A stretch of 64,000 nucleotides of DNA from Psychrobacter sp. Ps6 (GTDB taxonomy: Bacteria > Pseudomonadota > Gammaproteobacteria > Pseudomonadales > Moraxellaceae), in assembly GCF_022129235.1 (NCBI RefSeq), contig NZ_JADQAI010000006.1, positions 124,001 to 188,000 on the forward strand. The letters are read 5' to 3'. Below are positions 45,592-55,735 of the stretch, in pieces. Position 1 is the first letter of the stretch, and every line of letters starts with the position of its first letter. The position numbers and the translations under genes are program-made. The notes under the pieces were generated by a model. The model did not search any database and was not told the origin of the DNA. It saw nothing but the letters and a program-made list of their open reading frames with translations.

Positions 45592-46256
45592 GGGCTACGT
45601 AAGTTTTTGACAGCGATACGATCTGCTTGCTTACGGTCACGCTCAGGCGTCATTTGCGGCTGATAGATACCCTGCTCATTGACATGGATACCTAACGGGC
45701 GACGCTCTTTGGTGATAGATTCTTGCAATAACATCAAGCCTTGAATCAACGCTTCTGGACGCGGGGGGCAGCCTGGTACATACACATCGACAGGGATAAT
45801 TTTATCCACGCCTTGTACAACAGAGTAGATATCATACATACCGCCTGAGTTGGCACAGGCACCCATAGAGATGACCCATTTTGGCTCAAGCATTTGCTCA
45901 TAAAGACGCTGAATAACAGGGGCCATCTTAACAAAGCAAGTGCCGGCAACGATCATCACGTCTGCCTGACGAGGCGAGGCACGAATAACCTCTGCCCCAA
46001 AGCGTGACAAATCATGAACAGCGGTTAAGGTAGTGGCATATTCGACATAACAGCAAGACGTACCAAAGTTAAATGGCCAGAGTGAGTGCTTACGCCCCCA
46101 GTTTGCTGTCGAATGAACGAGGTCTTCGAGACGACCCATAAAGACGTTTTTATTCACTTCATCTTCGATAGGGTCACTGACCGTTTGGCGGGTCTGTGCA
46201 GGATAGGTATCTGCATCAGGGTTGGCTTTTGTTAATGTGTATTTCATAACATACAA
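45579..46256 (-). CDS. nuoB: NADH-quinone oxidoreductase subunit B (cluster N2)
   Basis: The 225-aa subunit holds the terminal 4Fe-4S cluster N2. Ligands are present: tandem cysteines in [19 protein letters not shown], and the C-terminal [14 protein letters not shown], with [12 protein letters not shown] between. The length is as in E. coli (220 aa). The stop codon lies within a 17-bp direct-repeat array. The gene is separated from nuoA and nuoCD by about 165 bp on each side, unusually wide gaps for this operon. Confidence 0.97.
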   Translation of the reverse strand: MYVMKYTLTKANPDADTYPAQTRQTVSDPIEDEVNKNVFMGRLEDLVHSTANWGRKHSLWPFNFGTSCCYVEYATTLTAVHDLSRFGAEVIRASPRQADVMIVAGTCFVKMAPVIQRLYEQMLEPKWVISMGACANSGGMYDIYSVVQGVDKIIPVDVYVPGCPPRPEALIQGLMLLQESITKERRPLGIHVNEQGIYQPQMTPERDRKQADRIAVKNLRSPDSI

Positions 46257-46422
46257 CCTTCATATTAGGCTTGGCGTGGCAATCATCTTGCTCGCGCTGT
46301 CGCCATAATTTTATTAATAATAAGTGGCTAATCATCAGCGATCATCGATATAAACAGGCTGGTGTCTTTATATCTTGCTGCCTGTCTTTACATATACTAT
46401 GGTCTACAACCATCAACTGGCA

Positions 46423-47046
46423 TTAACGCGCAGCTTTATCTTTTTGACTAGACATCGCAAAATCCACAGACGTTACATTACCTGTGGTATTGATATGATC
46501 GATGTTTTGTAGATGACGGCGATTGGTCTCAATATTGTTTGAGACATTGATTTGACCGGATGATTGCGCGGGTACTTTACCAGTAGGATCGACCATCAGC
46601 TCGTGAGCACCATCAAACTTAGTAATATCTGCTAAGTTAAAGCCAGCAGGCGCGGCATATAGACGTGCCTTTTTGCGTAGCTTGTCAGCAGGTGCCCAAT
46701 TCATCGCGCCTAAGCTCAGCTCATAAATCAAACCAATAATCAAAATAGTGATAAAGGTAGCAGCAGCAGCAAAACCAAGCCAGCCAGCCTCTCGTACTGA
46801 CACAGAATACGCGTAGAGATACAGCGCCTCTAAATCGAAAATCACAAAGAAAATCGCGACCAAATAGAATTTAGCAGACAAACGAATACGGGCGTTGCCA
46901 GATCCGACAACACCCGCTTCAAATATCTCTTCTTTTTGTAAGCCTTGAGAGCGACCGCCAAGTAAACGCGGTACCACCAGCATAAAGACAACTAGCCCAA
47001 TGGCGGCTAAGATAAAAGCAACTGCTGACCAATTAAAAGCAGACAT
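46423..47046 (-). CDS. nuoA: NADH-quinone oxidoreductase subunit A with C-terminal extension
   Basis: The three-helix NuoA core (about residues 5-130) has FEAGVVGSGNARIRLSAKFYLVAIFFVIFDLEALYLYAYS, with the conserved acidic residues. The C-terminal 75 residues are polar and Asn/Thr-rich, making the protein 207 aa against about 147 in E. coli. NuoA lies beside NuoH and NuoJ in the membrane arm. It is the first gene of the operon, so the promoter should lie in the 801-bp gap upstream. Confidence 0.94.
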   Translation of the reverse strand: MSAFNWSAVAFILAAIGLVVFMLVVPRLLGGRSQGLQKEEIFEAGVVGSGNARIRLSAKFYLVAIFFVIFDLEALYLYAYSVSVREAGWLGFAAAATFITILIIGLIYELSLGAMNWAPADKLRKKARLYAAPAGFNLADITKFDGAHELMVDPTGKVPAQSSGQINVSNNIETNRRHLQNIDHINTTGNVTSVDFAMSSQKDKAAR

Positions 47047-47847
47047 GATAATACGTGCTCCTCACCCAATCGAGTGTTAGACACAGCGTAGGCACTGACC
47101 CATTAAGGTCGCCTCACGACAGGTATAACGCAGACAAAAACACAAAGCAGTTGTCATTCACTGACACTGTGTTTAAGTAACTGTCATTGAGTCACATGTT
47201 AGGTATTTTGCTGGTAATAACCAATTATCAAGCTTATTAACGACGATGTCAGACCTGACCAACTGTAGAGATTCCGGTATGCGCGCGGATAAAGGCTGGT
47301 CGCCCAACGCATCTTCTAACAACGTAAGATCAACGTATTAAATCAATATCATATCTGACTGCGTACTTAATTGATTTAATAGCTCATTACACGTGGTTAA
47401 CAATGACGTGACAACTGGCATAAATTATTTACGTACTATACGCATATCAGTGCCTAAAAGCTAGTTTTTAACTGTATTCGACGGTCATTTTCTATGAAAC
47501 AAAATGTGTTTTTTTTACCAAAAATTATGATATAGACGTTACCTTATATTAACCCCAAATCCATGCTTTGTTCGATACGCAAACGCTGTCAAGCTATTTA
47601 CCAAAAATCAAGTGCGCTCATACCCTATTTTCATCATCCAACTCCTCCCCCAAAGTGACCGTTTTTGCTTTATAATGACCCACCTAATTTTACGATAGGT
47701 CATCATCAAACCTTAAATTCTATTATCCTTATAACAAACATTATTAAGATATCACTACGATATTAATTTTGGTGATACACACCGCATTCATCTACTTGTG
47801 CTATATCAGCGCTACCCTCTTTTTGCTTTTGTCTTACAGGTCACGTT
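47047..47847. other. 801-bp divergent intergenic region between nuoA and rep
   Basis: No convincing coding frame, tRNA or terminator. It must contain the nuo promoter(s) and the rep promoter, none of which I could fix. A perfect 12-bp AT-rich inverted repeat, TATTAAATCAAT and ATTGATTTAATA, lies at 47336-47381 with a 22-nt spacer, 290-335 bp before nuoA. A long upstream region is common for regulated nuo operons. Confidence 0.5.
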
Positions 47848-49881
47848 ATGAGTCAACTCAATCCCAAACAACAAGAAGCCATGCTCTACGTATCCGGTCC
47901 ACTACTTGTGCTCGCAGGTGCTGGCTCCGGTAAGACCTCGGTGATCACGCGTAAAATTGCGTATCTGATTCAAGAGTGCGACATGCCAGCTGAGCGCATC
48001 ACTGCCGTGACCTTTACCAATAAGGCGGCACGTGAAATGAAAGCCCGTGTCAGCAAACTACTACCAAGCGAAAAAACGCGCGGTTTGACTGTATCAACCT
48101 TTCACCAATTTGGTCTCCAGTTTTTGCGCTATGAGCTGATGCATACTCCGCTAAAAGGTAACTTTTCTATCATGGACAGCGATGATAGTAAGCGCCTTTT
48201 GATGGAGCTGATGATGCGCGACAACCTAAGTGGCGCTGAAAGTCGTGAGCTGGTTGGTAAAGCGATCAAGATGATCTCTGATTGGAAAAACGATTTGATT
48301 GAGCCTGACAAGGCGATGGAGACGTTAGACGATCCAGAAGACATGATTTTTGCAACCTTATACGCCCTTTATGAGCGTAACTTGCGTGCGTATAATGCGG
48401 TCGATTTTGATGATTTAATTGTACTGCCAACCAAAATCTTGCGTGAAAATAGAGAACTGCGAGACAAATGGCAGAACCGTATTCGTTATCTATTGGTCGA
48501 TGAGTATCAAGATACCAATACGGCCCAGTATGAGATGATTAAGCATTTGGTTGGGCCGCAAGGTCGTTTTACCGTGGTGGGTGATGATGACCAGTCTATC
48601 TATGCGTGGCGCGGGGCGAAGCCTGAAAACATGGCACTGCTAAAAGAAGATTTCCCAAAACTAAAAATCGTCATGCTGGAACAAAATTATCGTTCTACCA
48701 CCCGTATTTTGACCTCTGCCAATGCTGTTATTTTGAACAACGAGCATTTATTTGAAAAGAAGCTATGGTCAGATAAAGGCCAAGGCGAAAAAATTCGGAT
48801 CATCAATTGCCGTAATGACGACGATGAATCTGAGCGCGTCGCCAAAGAGATCGTCACTCATAAGCTGCGTTTTGGTAATGAGTGGGAGCAGTATGCAGTA
48901 CTCTACCGCAGTAACTTTCAGGCACGTATGCTAGAGGCACAATTGCGCCAGCTACAAGTGCCTTATAAGTTATCGGGCGGTCAGTCGTTCTTTGCCCGTA
49001 GTGAAATCAAAGACATCATGGGCTATCTACGCCTGATATTAAATCCCGAAGATGACAGCGCGTTTTTGCGTATTATTAATACCCCCAAACGCGGTATGGG
49101 ACCTGCCACGCTAGAGAAGCTTGGCTTGTTTGCACAAGAACACAGCATATCGCTATTGGCTTCTTGTACTCATGCCGGCTTGGCTCATGTGTTGCCATCC
49201 AAGGCTTACGGCACGATAAAAGAGTTTGGCGAATTCATCGAGCACTATACACGCGAGCTGGACCAACACTCAGATCCTGTGCCGATCGTACGCCAGATGA
49301 TTGATGAGACGGGCTATATTGACTTTGTCCGTAGCGATGCCAAAACCCCACAGCAAGAAAAAAACCGTATTGATAATATTGATATGCTGTATACCAGTAT
49401 TCAATCTCTCATTAATCGCGCTGAAGAAGACGAAGATCGTACGATTGATACCATCATTCGTAAGCTGGTCTTGCTCGATATGCTCGAGCAGCAGCAAGAA
49501 GAAGAGAACACCAACAAAGTCAATCTAATGACCTTGCATGCCGCAAAAGGCTTGGAGTTTGATTTTGTTTATATCATGGGACTTGAGGAAGAGATGCTAC
49601 CGCATCGCAACTCTATCATGAGTGACACAGTGGAAGAAGAGCGTCGTCTGATGTACGTAGGCATTACCCGCGCGCGTCGTGAACTGACTTTGACGCTTGC
49701 GACCCAGCGCCGTGCTGGTGGCCAGATGCGTGTCACCTCAGAGTCCAGATTCTTGGATGAGTTGCCAGAAGATCATATCGACTGGCCCGCCAAGGCCAAA
49801 AAGAAAAAAGCCACCAAAGATCCAGAAGCGGTCGCTGATGAGTATTTGGCCAATATTCGCGCTTTATTGGGTAAACGCTAA
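47848..49881 (+). CDS. rep: ATP-dependent DNA helicase Rep
   Basis: The 677-aa superfamily 1A helicase has motif I LAGAGSGKTSVITRKIA, Ia VTFTNKAAREMKARV, II LLVDEYQDTN, III VVGDDDQSIYAWRGA, IV LEQNYRSTTRIL, V MTLHAAKGLEFDFVYIMGLEEE and VI EERRLMYVGITRARREL. Overall layout and length (E. coli Rep 673 aa) fit Rep rather than UvrD, for example WKNDLIEPDKA and the KLSGGQSFFARSEIKDIM segment. Rep moves 3' to 5' and clears proteins ahead of replication forks. Its C-terminal tail is Lys-rich. It appears monocistronic. Confidence 0.94.
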   Translation: MSQLNPKQQEAMLYVSGPLLVLAGAGSGKTSVITRKIAYLIQECDMPAERITAVTFTNKAAREMKARVSKLLPSEKTRGLTVSTFHQFGLQFLRYELMHTPLKGNFSIMDSDDSKRLLMELMMRDNLSGAESRELVGKAIKMISDWKNDLIEPDKAMETLDDPEDMIFATLYALYERNLRAYNAVDFDDLIVLPTKILRENRELRDKWQNRIRYLLVDEYQDTNTAQYEMIKHLVGPQGRFTVVGDDDQSIYAWRGAKPENMALLKEDFPKLKIVMLEQNYRSTTRILTSANAVILNNEHLFEKKLWSDKGQGEKIRIINCRNDDDESERVAKEIVTHKLRFGNEWEQYAVLYRSNFQARMLEAQLRQLQVPYKLSGGQSFFARSEIKDIMGYLRLILNPEDDSAFLRIINTPKRGMGPATLEKLGLFAQEHSISLLASCTHAGLAHVLPSKAYGTIKEFGEFIEHYTRELDQHSDPVPIVRQMIDETGYIDFVRSDAKTPQQEKNRIDNIDMLYTSIQSLINRAEEDEDRTIDTIIRKLVLLDMLEQQQEEENTNKVNLMTLHAAKGLEFDFVYIMGLEEEMLPHRNSIMSDTVEEERRLMYVGITRARRELTLTLATQRRAGGQMRVTSESRFLDELPEDHIDWPAKAKKKKATKDPEAVADEYLANIRALLGKR

Positions 49882-49989
49882 CATCAATATTGGCAGTGCT
49901 GATGCCAAAAAGAACTGACTCGGCAAACGCTAACCCGACGTTTTGCCATTTGCTATTATTGACACTTTATAAAAGATATTGGAATACTT

Positions 49990-51393
49990 ATGCCTACCTC
50001 GATGCCCGATCAGGAACGACCATCAGTGCTACCAGGAGATTATAATCCGGCTGAATACAGTGCCGAATATAAACTGCTGTATTTGCAGGATTTGGTTGCT
50101 GATAAAGCATATGAGGCGATTACAGAATTTTTAGAAAAGCAGTCTGAGTATGAGATTGCAAGCCTACTAGAATCTTTCCCGACTCAAAACCGCCTACTCA
50201 TCTGGGAGCAAGTACCAGAGGGCATTAAAGGTGAGGTACTTGCTGAGCTCGAGTACGATACCCGCCAGCCATTATTAGAGAATATTTCTTCTCAAGAAAT
50301 CTCGCTATTTACACAAGATCTTGATGCCCAAGACATCTCTGAGATTTTGGATACCGTTACTGAGAGCGTGCGTACCTCAGTCATGGCAACGCTCGATGAA
50401 GAAACGCGCGTCCAAGTCAATAAACTTGATACGTATGATGACTGGGAAGTTGGGAGCTACATGGATCCTGATATTATCCAAATACGGGATGATATCTATC
50501 TGGCGGATGTACAGGATTGGCTGCGCGAAAACGAGGATCTACTCGATGACGAAAGCCAAGAGCTGCTCGTGGTCGATCAAAGCCAGCAATTACTTGGGCT
50601 ATTGAGTCTGGTAGATCTGATTAAACATGACCAAAAAACGTTAGTGTCAGAACTGATTGATACCGCTATCACGATTAATGATCGCCTAGATATCCAAGAT
50701 GCCGCGGCGATTTTTCGTTCAGAAGATATCCGCTTTGCCCCTGTGACAAACAGCTATGGCGAGCTGGTTGGACAGCTAAATGGCGAAGACATCATGGAGA
50801 TTATCCAAGATGATGTCGACAGCACTATGAAAAATCTTGCTGGTGTTAGCCAAGATGAAGAGCTGTTCGCGCCTATTTTGACCAGTGCTAAAAGCCGTAG
50901 TGTCTGGTTGGGCATTAACCTCTGCACCGCGCTTTTAGCAGCAGCAGTGATTGGACAGTTCGAGGAAGTGTTGGCAGAAGTGGTGGCGCTGGCGATATTG
51001 ATGCCGGTGGTCGCTAGTATGGGCGGTATTGCAGGCTCGCAAACCTTGACAGTCGTTATCCGCGGTATGGCAATGGGTCAAATCGGTGGTTCTAACCGAG
51101 TCTGGCTCCTTAACAAAGAGCTATGGGTTGGCGCGATAAACGGTATCATTTGGGCGATAATCATGGCATTTATTGCCCAATTATGGTTTCATGACATCGA
51201 AATTAGTGCTGTCATTGGCTTTGCCATCGCGATCAACATGACGGCGGCGAATGTCTCGGGAATTAGTATACCGCTGATGCTAAAACGTATGAATATCGAT
51301 CCTGCACTATCCGCCTCAGTGATTCTAACCACTGTTACAGATATTGTCGGTTTTATGTCATTTTTAGGCTTGGCGAGTGTGTTAATACTCTAG
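49990..51393 (+). CDS. mgtE: Magnesium transporter MgtE
   Basis: The 467-aa protein has the MgtE cytosolic N domain (about 20-150, superhelical, FLEKQSEYEIASLLESFP), two CBS domains (about 150-275: GSYMDPDIIQIRDD and DRLDIQDAAAIFRSEDIRFAPVTN) and five membrane helices (about 310-465). The membrane part carries ALAILMPVVASMGGIAGSQTLTVVIRGMA and the pore segment NMTAANVSGISIPLMLKRMNIDPALSASVILTTVTDIVGF, with the key Asp. It is a Mg2+-gated Mg2+ channel. Monocistronic between rep and dut. Confidence 0.96.
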   Translation: MPTSMPDQERPSVLPGDYNPAEYSAEYKLLYLQDLVADKAYEAITEFLEKQSEYEIASLLESFPTQNRLLIWEQVPEGIKGEVLAELEYDTRQPLLENISSQEISLFTQDLDAQDISEILDTVTESVRTSVMATLDEETRVQVNKLDTYDDWEVGSYMDPDIIQIRDDIYLADVQDWLRENEDLLDDESQELLVVDQSQQLLGLLSLVDLIKHDQKTLVSELIDTAITINDRLDIQDAAAIFRSEDIRFAPVTNSYGELVGQLNGEDIMEIIQDDVDSTMKNLAGVSQDEELFAPILTSAKSRSVWLGINLCTALLAAAVIGQFEEVLAEVVALAILMPVVASMGGIAGSQTLTVVIRGMAMGQIGGSNRVWLLNKELWVGAINGIIWAIIMAFIAQLWFHDIEISAVIGFAIAINMTAANVSGISIPLMLKRMNIDPALSASVILTTVTDIVGFMSFLGLASVLIL

Positions 51394-51519
51394 TGAATTG
51401 TTAAATAATAAAGTATTCAATAAAAATATAGCATTGCTATTTATATATCATTGTTGTTTATACAATAATGTTGAATGGTCTTAATTTATAAAACTTCTAA
51501 ATCGTTAAGTGAGTGTGTT

Positions 51520-51984
51520 ATGCAAGCTGTACAAGTGAAAGTGGTTAACCCTAAGATTACTGAAGATGAAGCATTTTCTTTGCCAACTCGTGCCACCGAT
51601 GGCAGTGCTGGTATCGACTTACGTGCTTGTATTGATGAGCCCTTAACGATCAAAGCAGGCGAAACTCACTTGATAGGTACAGGCCTTGCCGTTTATATTC
51701 AAGACCCTAATTATGCCGGTATGATATTGCCGCGCTCAGGACTTGGCCATAAGCATGGCATCGTCTTGGGTAACTTGGTTGGGCTGATTGATGCTGACTA
51801 TCAGGGTGAGCTGATGGTCAGTATTTGGAATCGCAGTAACGAAGACTTTACTCTGAACCCTGCAGAGCGCATGGCACAGTATATCGTGGTGCCTGTTGCT
51901 CGTCCTGAGTTTGAAGTGGTTGCAGAATTCAGTGATGAAAGCGTACGCGGTGCTGGCGGATTCGGACACTCAGGTCGTCAGTAA
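51520..51984 (+). CDS. dut: Deoxyuridine 5'-triphosphate nucleotidohydrolase (dUTPase)
   Basis: The 154-aa trimeric enzyme hydrolyses dUTP to dUMP and pyrophosphate, keeping uracil out of DNA and feeding thymidylate synthesis. The five family motifs are visible: [43 protein letters not shown] and the C-terminal [11 protein letters not shown] place the start at 51520, which gives the family length; the frame also opens at 51475, but the added 15 residues are not dUTPase-like. dut next to a phosphomannomutase and argB is the arrangement of Pseudomonas. Confidence 0.96.
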   Translation: MQAVQVKVVNPKITEDEAFSLPTRATDGSAGIDLRACIDEPLTIKAGETHLIGTGLAVYIQDPNYAGMILPRSGLGHKHGIVLGNLVGLIDADYQGELMVSIWNRSNEDFTLNPAERMAQYIVVPVARPEFEVVAEFSDESVRGAGGFGHSGRQ

Positions 51985-52148
51985 CCATTCATTGGCAAGT
52001 AAGTTTTGGACAGCGACTTAGATCGTCATTAAGCCAAATCGTAACCAAGATAGCGACTAGAATTTATCTGTTTACATTAATAGAATATTGCGCTGTCCAT
52101 TTTGTATTCATAATCACCTATTTACCACGTCAATAAGGAGAATAAGCC

Positions 52149-53996
52149 ATGCCATCTTTTGCGGCGCAGCAATCCTTATTTCGTGCTTATGATATCCGTG
52201 GTACAAACACGCATTTTACCGATGAGTTTGTACAAGCGCTCGGCAATCGTTTTGCTCAGCTCTATGGCTCTCAACGCAGCCAATTCACAAAAAATGGTAA
52301 TGCCCAGGCTGCTACTGCTGTTACTTGCCCTCCCGATAACACCGTTAACGTCCAGCAGAATATAGCAGCCGAAATTATCGTCGTTATTGGCTATGACATG
52401 CGCCATGGCAGCGAATCGATTGCACGTACACTCTCTACTGTATTAGCCCAACAGGGTTTATGCATTATCCAGCTTGGTCTTGTTACCACACCCATGATGG
52501 CATTTTGGGCAAAGCAATATCAAGGTCATGGCATTATTGTAACCGCCAGTCACTCTGCCAGAGACATATTGGGTATCAAGTGGCTGGTCAATCATAAATC
52601 TCCCAGTAATGTAGAGATACAAACCCTGTATCAACAATTAATCTCTCATACTCATTACTCATCTAAAAACCAAGTCGAGCAAGCAACCTTAGACTCAGAA
52701 CCAGACTCACGTCATACAAATATTAGCAGCAGTACTGAATTGTCTAGAACGTTGCCTAAAGAACTGCCTGCCAAGCAAGTAACAGACGTCTATATCGCGG
52801 CTATCGAGCAAGTCTTTTGTCAGTTGACGCAGGATAATCAAGCAGCACCTACAAACAACCAAAAAACAGCATCTAAGCTTAATCTGGTTGTGGTTATTGA
52901 TTGTATGCACGGTGCCACTGGCAACATCACTCAGCGCTTATTTGACCGTTTTTGCCAGCATGTTATTGTGCTCAATGACACGCCAGATGGCAGTTTTCCT
53001 CTGGGTAATCCTGATCCAGCCGAGCCCAACCGTCTAACCGCGTTGCAGCAAGCTGTCATTTCTCACCATGCCGATATTGGTCTGGCATTTGATGGTGATG
53101 GTGATCGTTTGATGATCGTTGATAATAACGGCAAAGTGGTCATGCCTGATCACCTACTCTACTTATTGGCACGCATTGCCGTTACAGAGCGTCCTGATTC
53201 TTTGACCAGCTCCTTAGCGTCTGAGGTGCTATTTGATATTAAATGCGCGCATCATCTGCCAAAGCTACTGGCGGATCTTGGCGCGATGCCAGTGATTAGT
53301 AAGACTGGTAGCAGCTTTATGCGCCAACAGGTACAGCATCCTAATAGTCAAATTGTCTTTGCTGGCGAGCTATCAGGGCATTTTATTTTTAATGATGGCC
53401 GCTTTATCCCTTATGATGATGCCATATATGCTGCATTGCGCTTACTGCATTGGTTTGCCAAGCCTCGTAATATCTTAGATGATAAAAATGCGCTATCAGA
53501 TATTCTTCAACGCTTGCCCGCCATGGTCAGTACGGCTGATCATTATTTGCCGATGCCGCAGACTGCTAGGACAGATTGCTCAATTATGGAGCAATTAACG
53601 AGGGTTTGTACCTACTTGCAGCAGCTAGCGAGCGTGACTACTCATGCTGATTTGTTTGATATTTCTGATTACCGACTAGACGCCGCTGATCTACCAGCTG
53701 CTATATGTGAGTCACCAGTCTGTACTTGCTCCACTGTCAGATCACATATAGCCGTCGAACAAGCCAAGTCTTTATTGCCAGCTGGCACTAGACTTAGCTG
53801 CATTGATGGTGTCCGCTTGGATTTTGCGCACGGATTTGGCGTATTACGTCAATCAAATACCAGTAATAGCCTGACTGCACGCTTCGCTGGTGACAGCATG
53901 GATGACCTAAAAGACATTCAAGCGACCTTTGCCGCGTTATGTCGCCCATTTAATACAGATCTGGCAACACAGATTGTCGCCATGCCTGCTGAATAA
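52149..53996 (+). CDS. Phosphomannomutase/phosphoglucomutase (AlgC-like, with inserts)
   Basis: The 615-aa enzyme interconverts hexose 1- and 6-phosphates for sugar-nucleotide and polysaccharide synthesis. Landmarks are FRAYDIRG at the N-terminus, the phosphoserine loop VTASHSARDILG, the metal loop AFDGDGDRLMIVD, the sugar-binding GELSGHFIF and the phosphate-binding RQSNTSNSLTARF. The phosphoserine loop reads SHSAR where the family usually has SHNPP. The protein is longer than the usual 460 aa, chiefly from Gln/Asn/Ser-rich inserts (about residues 45-75 and 165-250). Its neighbours are dut and argB as in Pseudomonas algC. Wza-dependent export at the left edge may use its products. Confidence 0.9.
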   Translation: MPSFAAQQSLFRAYDIRGTNTHFTDEFVQALGNRFAQLYGSQRSQFTKNGNAQAATAVTCPPDNTVNVQQNIAAEIIVVIGYDMRHGSESIARTLSTVLAQQGLCIIQLGLVTTPMMAFWAKQYQGHGIIVTASHSARDILGIKWLVNHKSPSNVEIQTLYQQLISHTHYSSKNQVEQATLDSEPDSRHTNISSSTELSRTLPKELPAKQVTDVYIAAIEQVFCQLTQDNQAAPTNNQKTASKLNLVVVIDCMHGATGNITQRLFDRFCQHVIVLNDTPDGSFPLGNPDPAEPNRLTALQQAVISHHADIGLAFDGDGDRLMIVDNNGKVVMPDHLLYLLARIAVTERPDSLTSSLASEVLFDIKCAHHLPKLLADLGAMPVISKTGSSFMRQQVQHPNSQIVFAGELSGHFIFNDGRFIPYDDAIYAALRLLHWFAKPRNILDDKNALSDILQRLPAMVSTADHYLPMPQTARTDCSIMEQLTRVCTYLQQLASVTTHADLFDISDYRLDAADLPAAICESPVCTCSTVRSHIAVEQAKSLLPAGTRLSCIDGVRLDFAHGFGVLRQSNTSNSLTARFAGDSMDDLKDIQATFAALCRPFNTDLATQIVAMPAE

Positions 53997-54061
53997 CGGC
54001 ATTAAACCTGTATCGATTAAATATGCTAAAAAGAACAACCCATTTAAAACCCGCCCTTTAG

Positions 54062-54973
<912 letters not shown>

Positions 54974-55010
54974 AACAATAACACGTGACTATTATCAGCT
55001 GTTAATATAC

Positions 55011-55045
55011 AAGAGCCCAAGCTAATGCAAAGCTTGGGCTCTTTT
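55011..55045 (+). terminator. Rho-independent terminator after argB (bidirectional)
   Basis: AAGAGCCCAAGCT pairs perfectly with AGCTTGGGCTCTT around a 7-nt loop and is followed by TT. The A/T flanks let it serve the convergent gene at 55128 too. Confidence 0.92.
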
Positions 55046-55127
55046 CTGTTTTTTTAAACTTTTTGGCTTTTAGGGTAGAAATACTTGAACGCTGGTCATG
55101 TAGAATAATAAATAGAAAGTTACCTCT

Positions 55128-55499
55128 CTACGAAAAAGCCGTCTCAAACTCCGCTTCATCAAAACCGCATAACAAGATTGACTGATCTTGATCTGCTAGC
55201 TGACCTTCTACAATCGGACGTTTAATCATACTGGTTTTTTCAATCAATAGCTCAATGGCATTGTCCACACTGGCGTCAGCCGCTTGCTTTTGGCTCTCCT
55301 CTAGCTTGCGCCATGTCGTTCCACGCTTATTGAGCACTTTATCAATCCCTAGCTCATTTACCCAGCGCTGTACTGTATCTTTATCAATACCTTGTTTTTT
55401 ATAATCATGAAAATCATAGCTGACGCCCAGCTCGTCTAGCTTAGTAAACGCTTTTTTCATCGTGCTACAAGACTTGATACCGTAAATGGTGATGGTCAT
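55128..55499 (-). CDS. ArsC/Spx-family protein (YffB-like)
   Basis: The 123-aa thioredoxin-fold protein has IYGIKSCSTMKKAF at the N-terminus with a single redox-type Cys (C11), FHDYKKQGID, LNKRGTTWRKL and the C-terminal IKRPIVEG, all typical of the E. coli YffB subgroup (118 aa). YffB proteins resemble arsenate reductases but lack demonstrated arsenate reductase activity and have been proposed as glutathione-dependent thiol reductases. No arsenic-resistance genes lie nearby. Monocistronic, convergent with argB. Confidence 0.9.
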   Translation of the reverse strand: MTITIYGIKSCSTMKKAFTKLDELGVSYDFHDYKKQGIDKDTVQRWVNELGIDKVLNKRGTTWRKLEESQKQAADASVDNAIELLIEKTSMIKRPIVEGQLADQDQSILLCGFDEAEFETAFS

Positions 55500-55735
55500 G
55501 TTGACTCCTTATTATTGCTCATAAATGCTTGTGAATATTTCTATTATACCGAAGGCTGACTGGATATAGAGAATGCATTACTTTTAATCGTCAAACCTGG
55601 TAAGCGAATGCATCATATCGTCGCAATTTTTGCCAAATTACGCTATGCTATGGCATTGTCAAATTCCACCTATTTTGAACAGTATTAAACAAATCCGTAT
55701 TAAATAAATCAGTATCAACCAATTTCGAGCCGACT

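Noticed and set aside
46340-46400. Hairpin ACAGGC/GCCTGT between nuoB and nuoA as a terminator
   Set aside because: Only 6-bp arms with a 20-nt loop and no T-run; it would not end transcription within the operon.
47336-47381. FNR or ArcA box in the nuoA upstream inverted repeat
   Set aside because: The half-sites are separated by 22 nt, and the TTGAT-N4-ATCAA spacing of FNR is absent.
47047-47847. Small RNA or tRNA in the long nuoA-rep gap
   Set aside because: No cloverleaf, no GC-rich fold with T-run, and no clear promoter-terminator pair.
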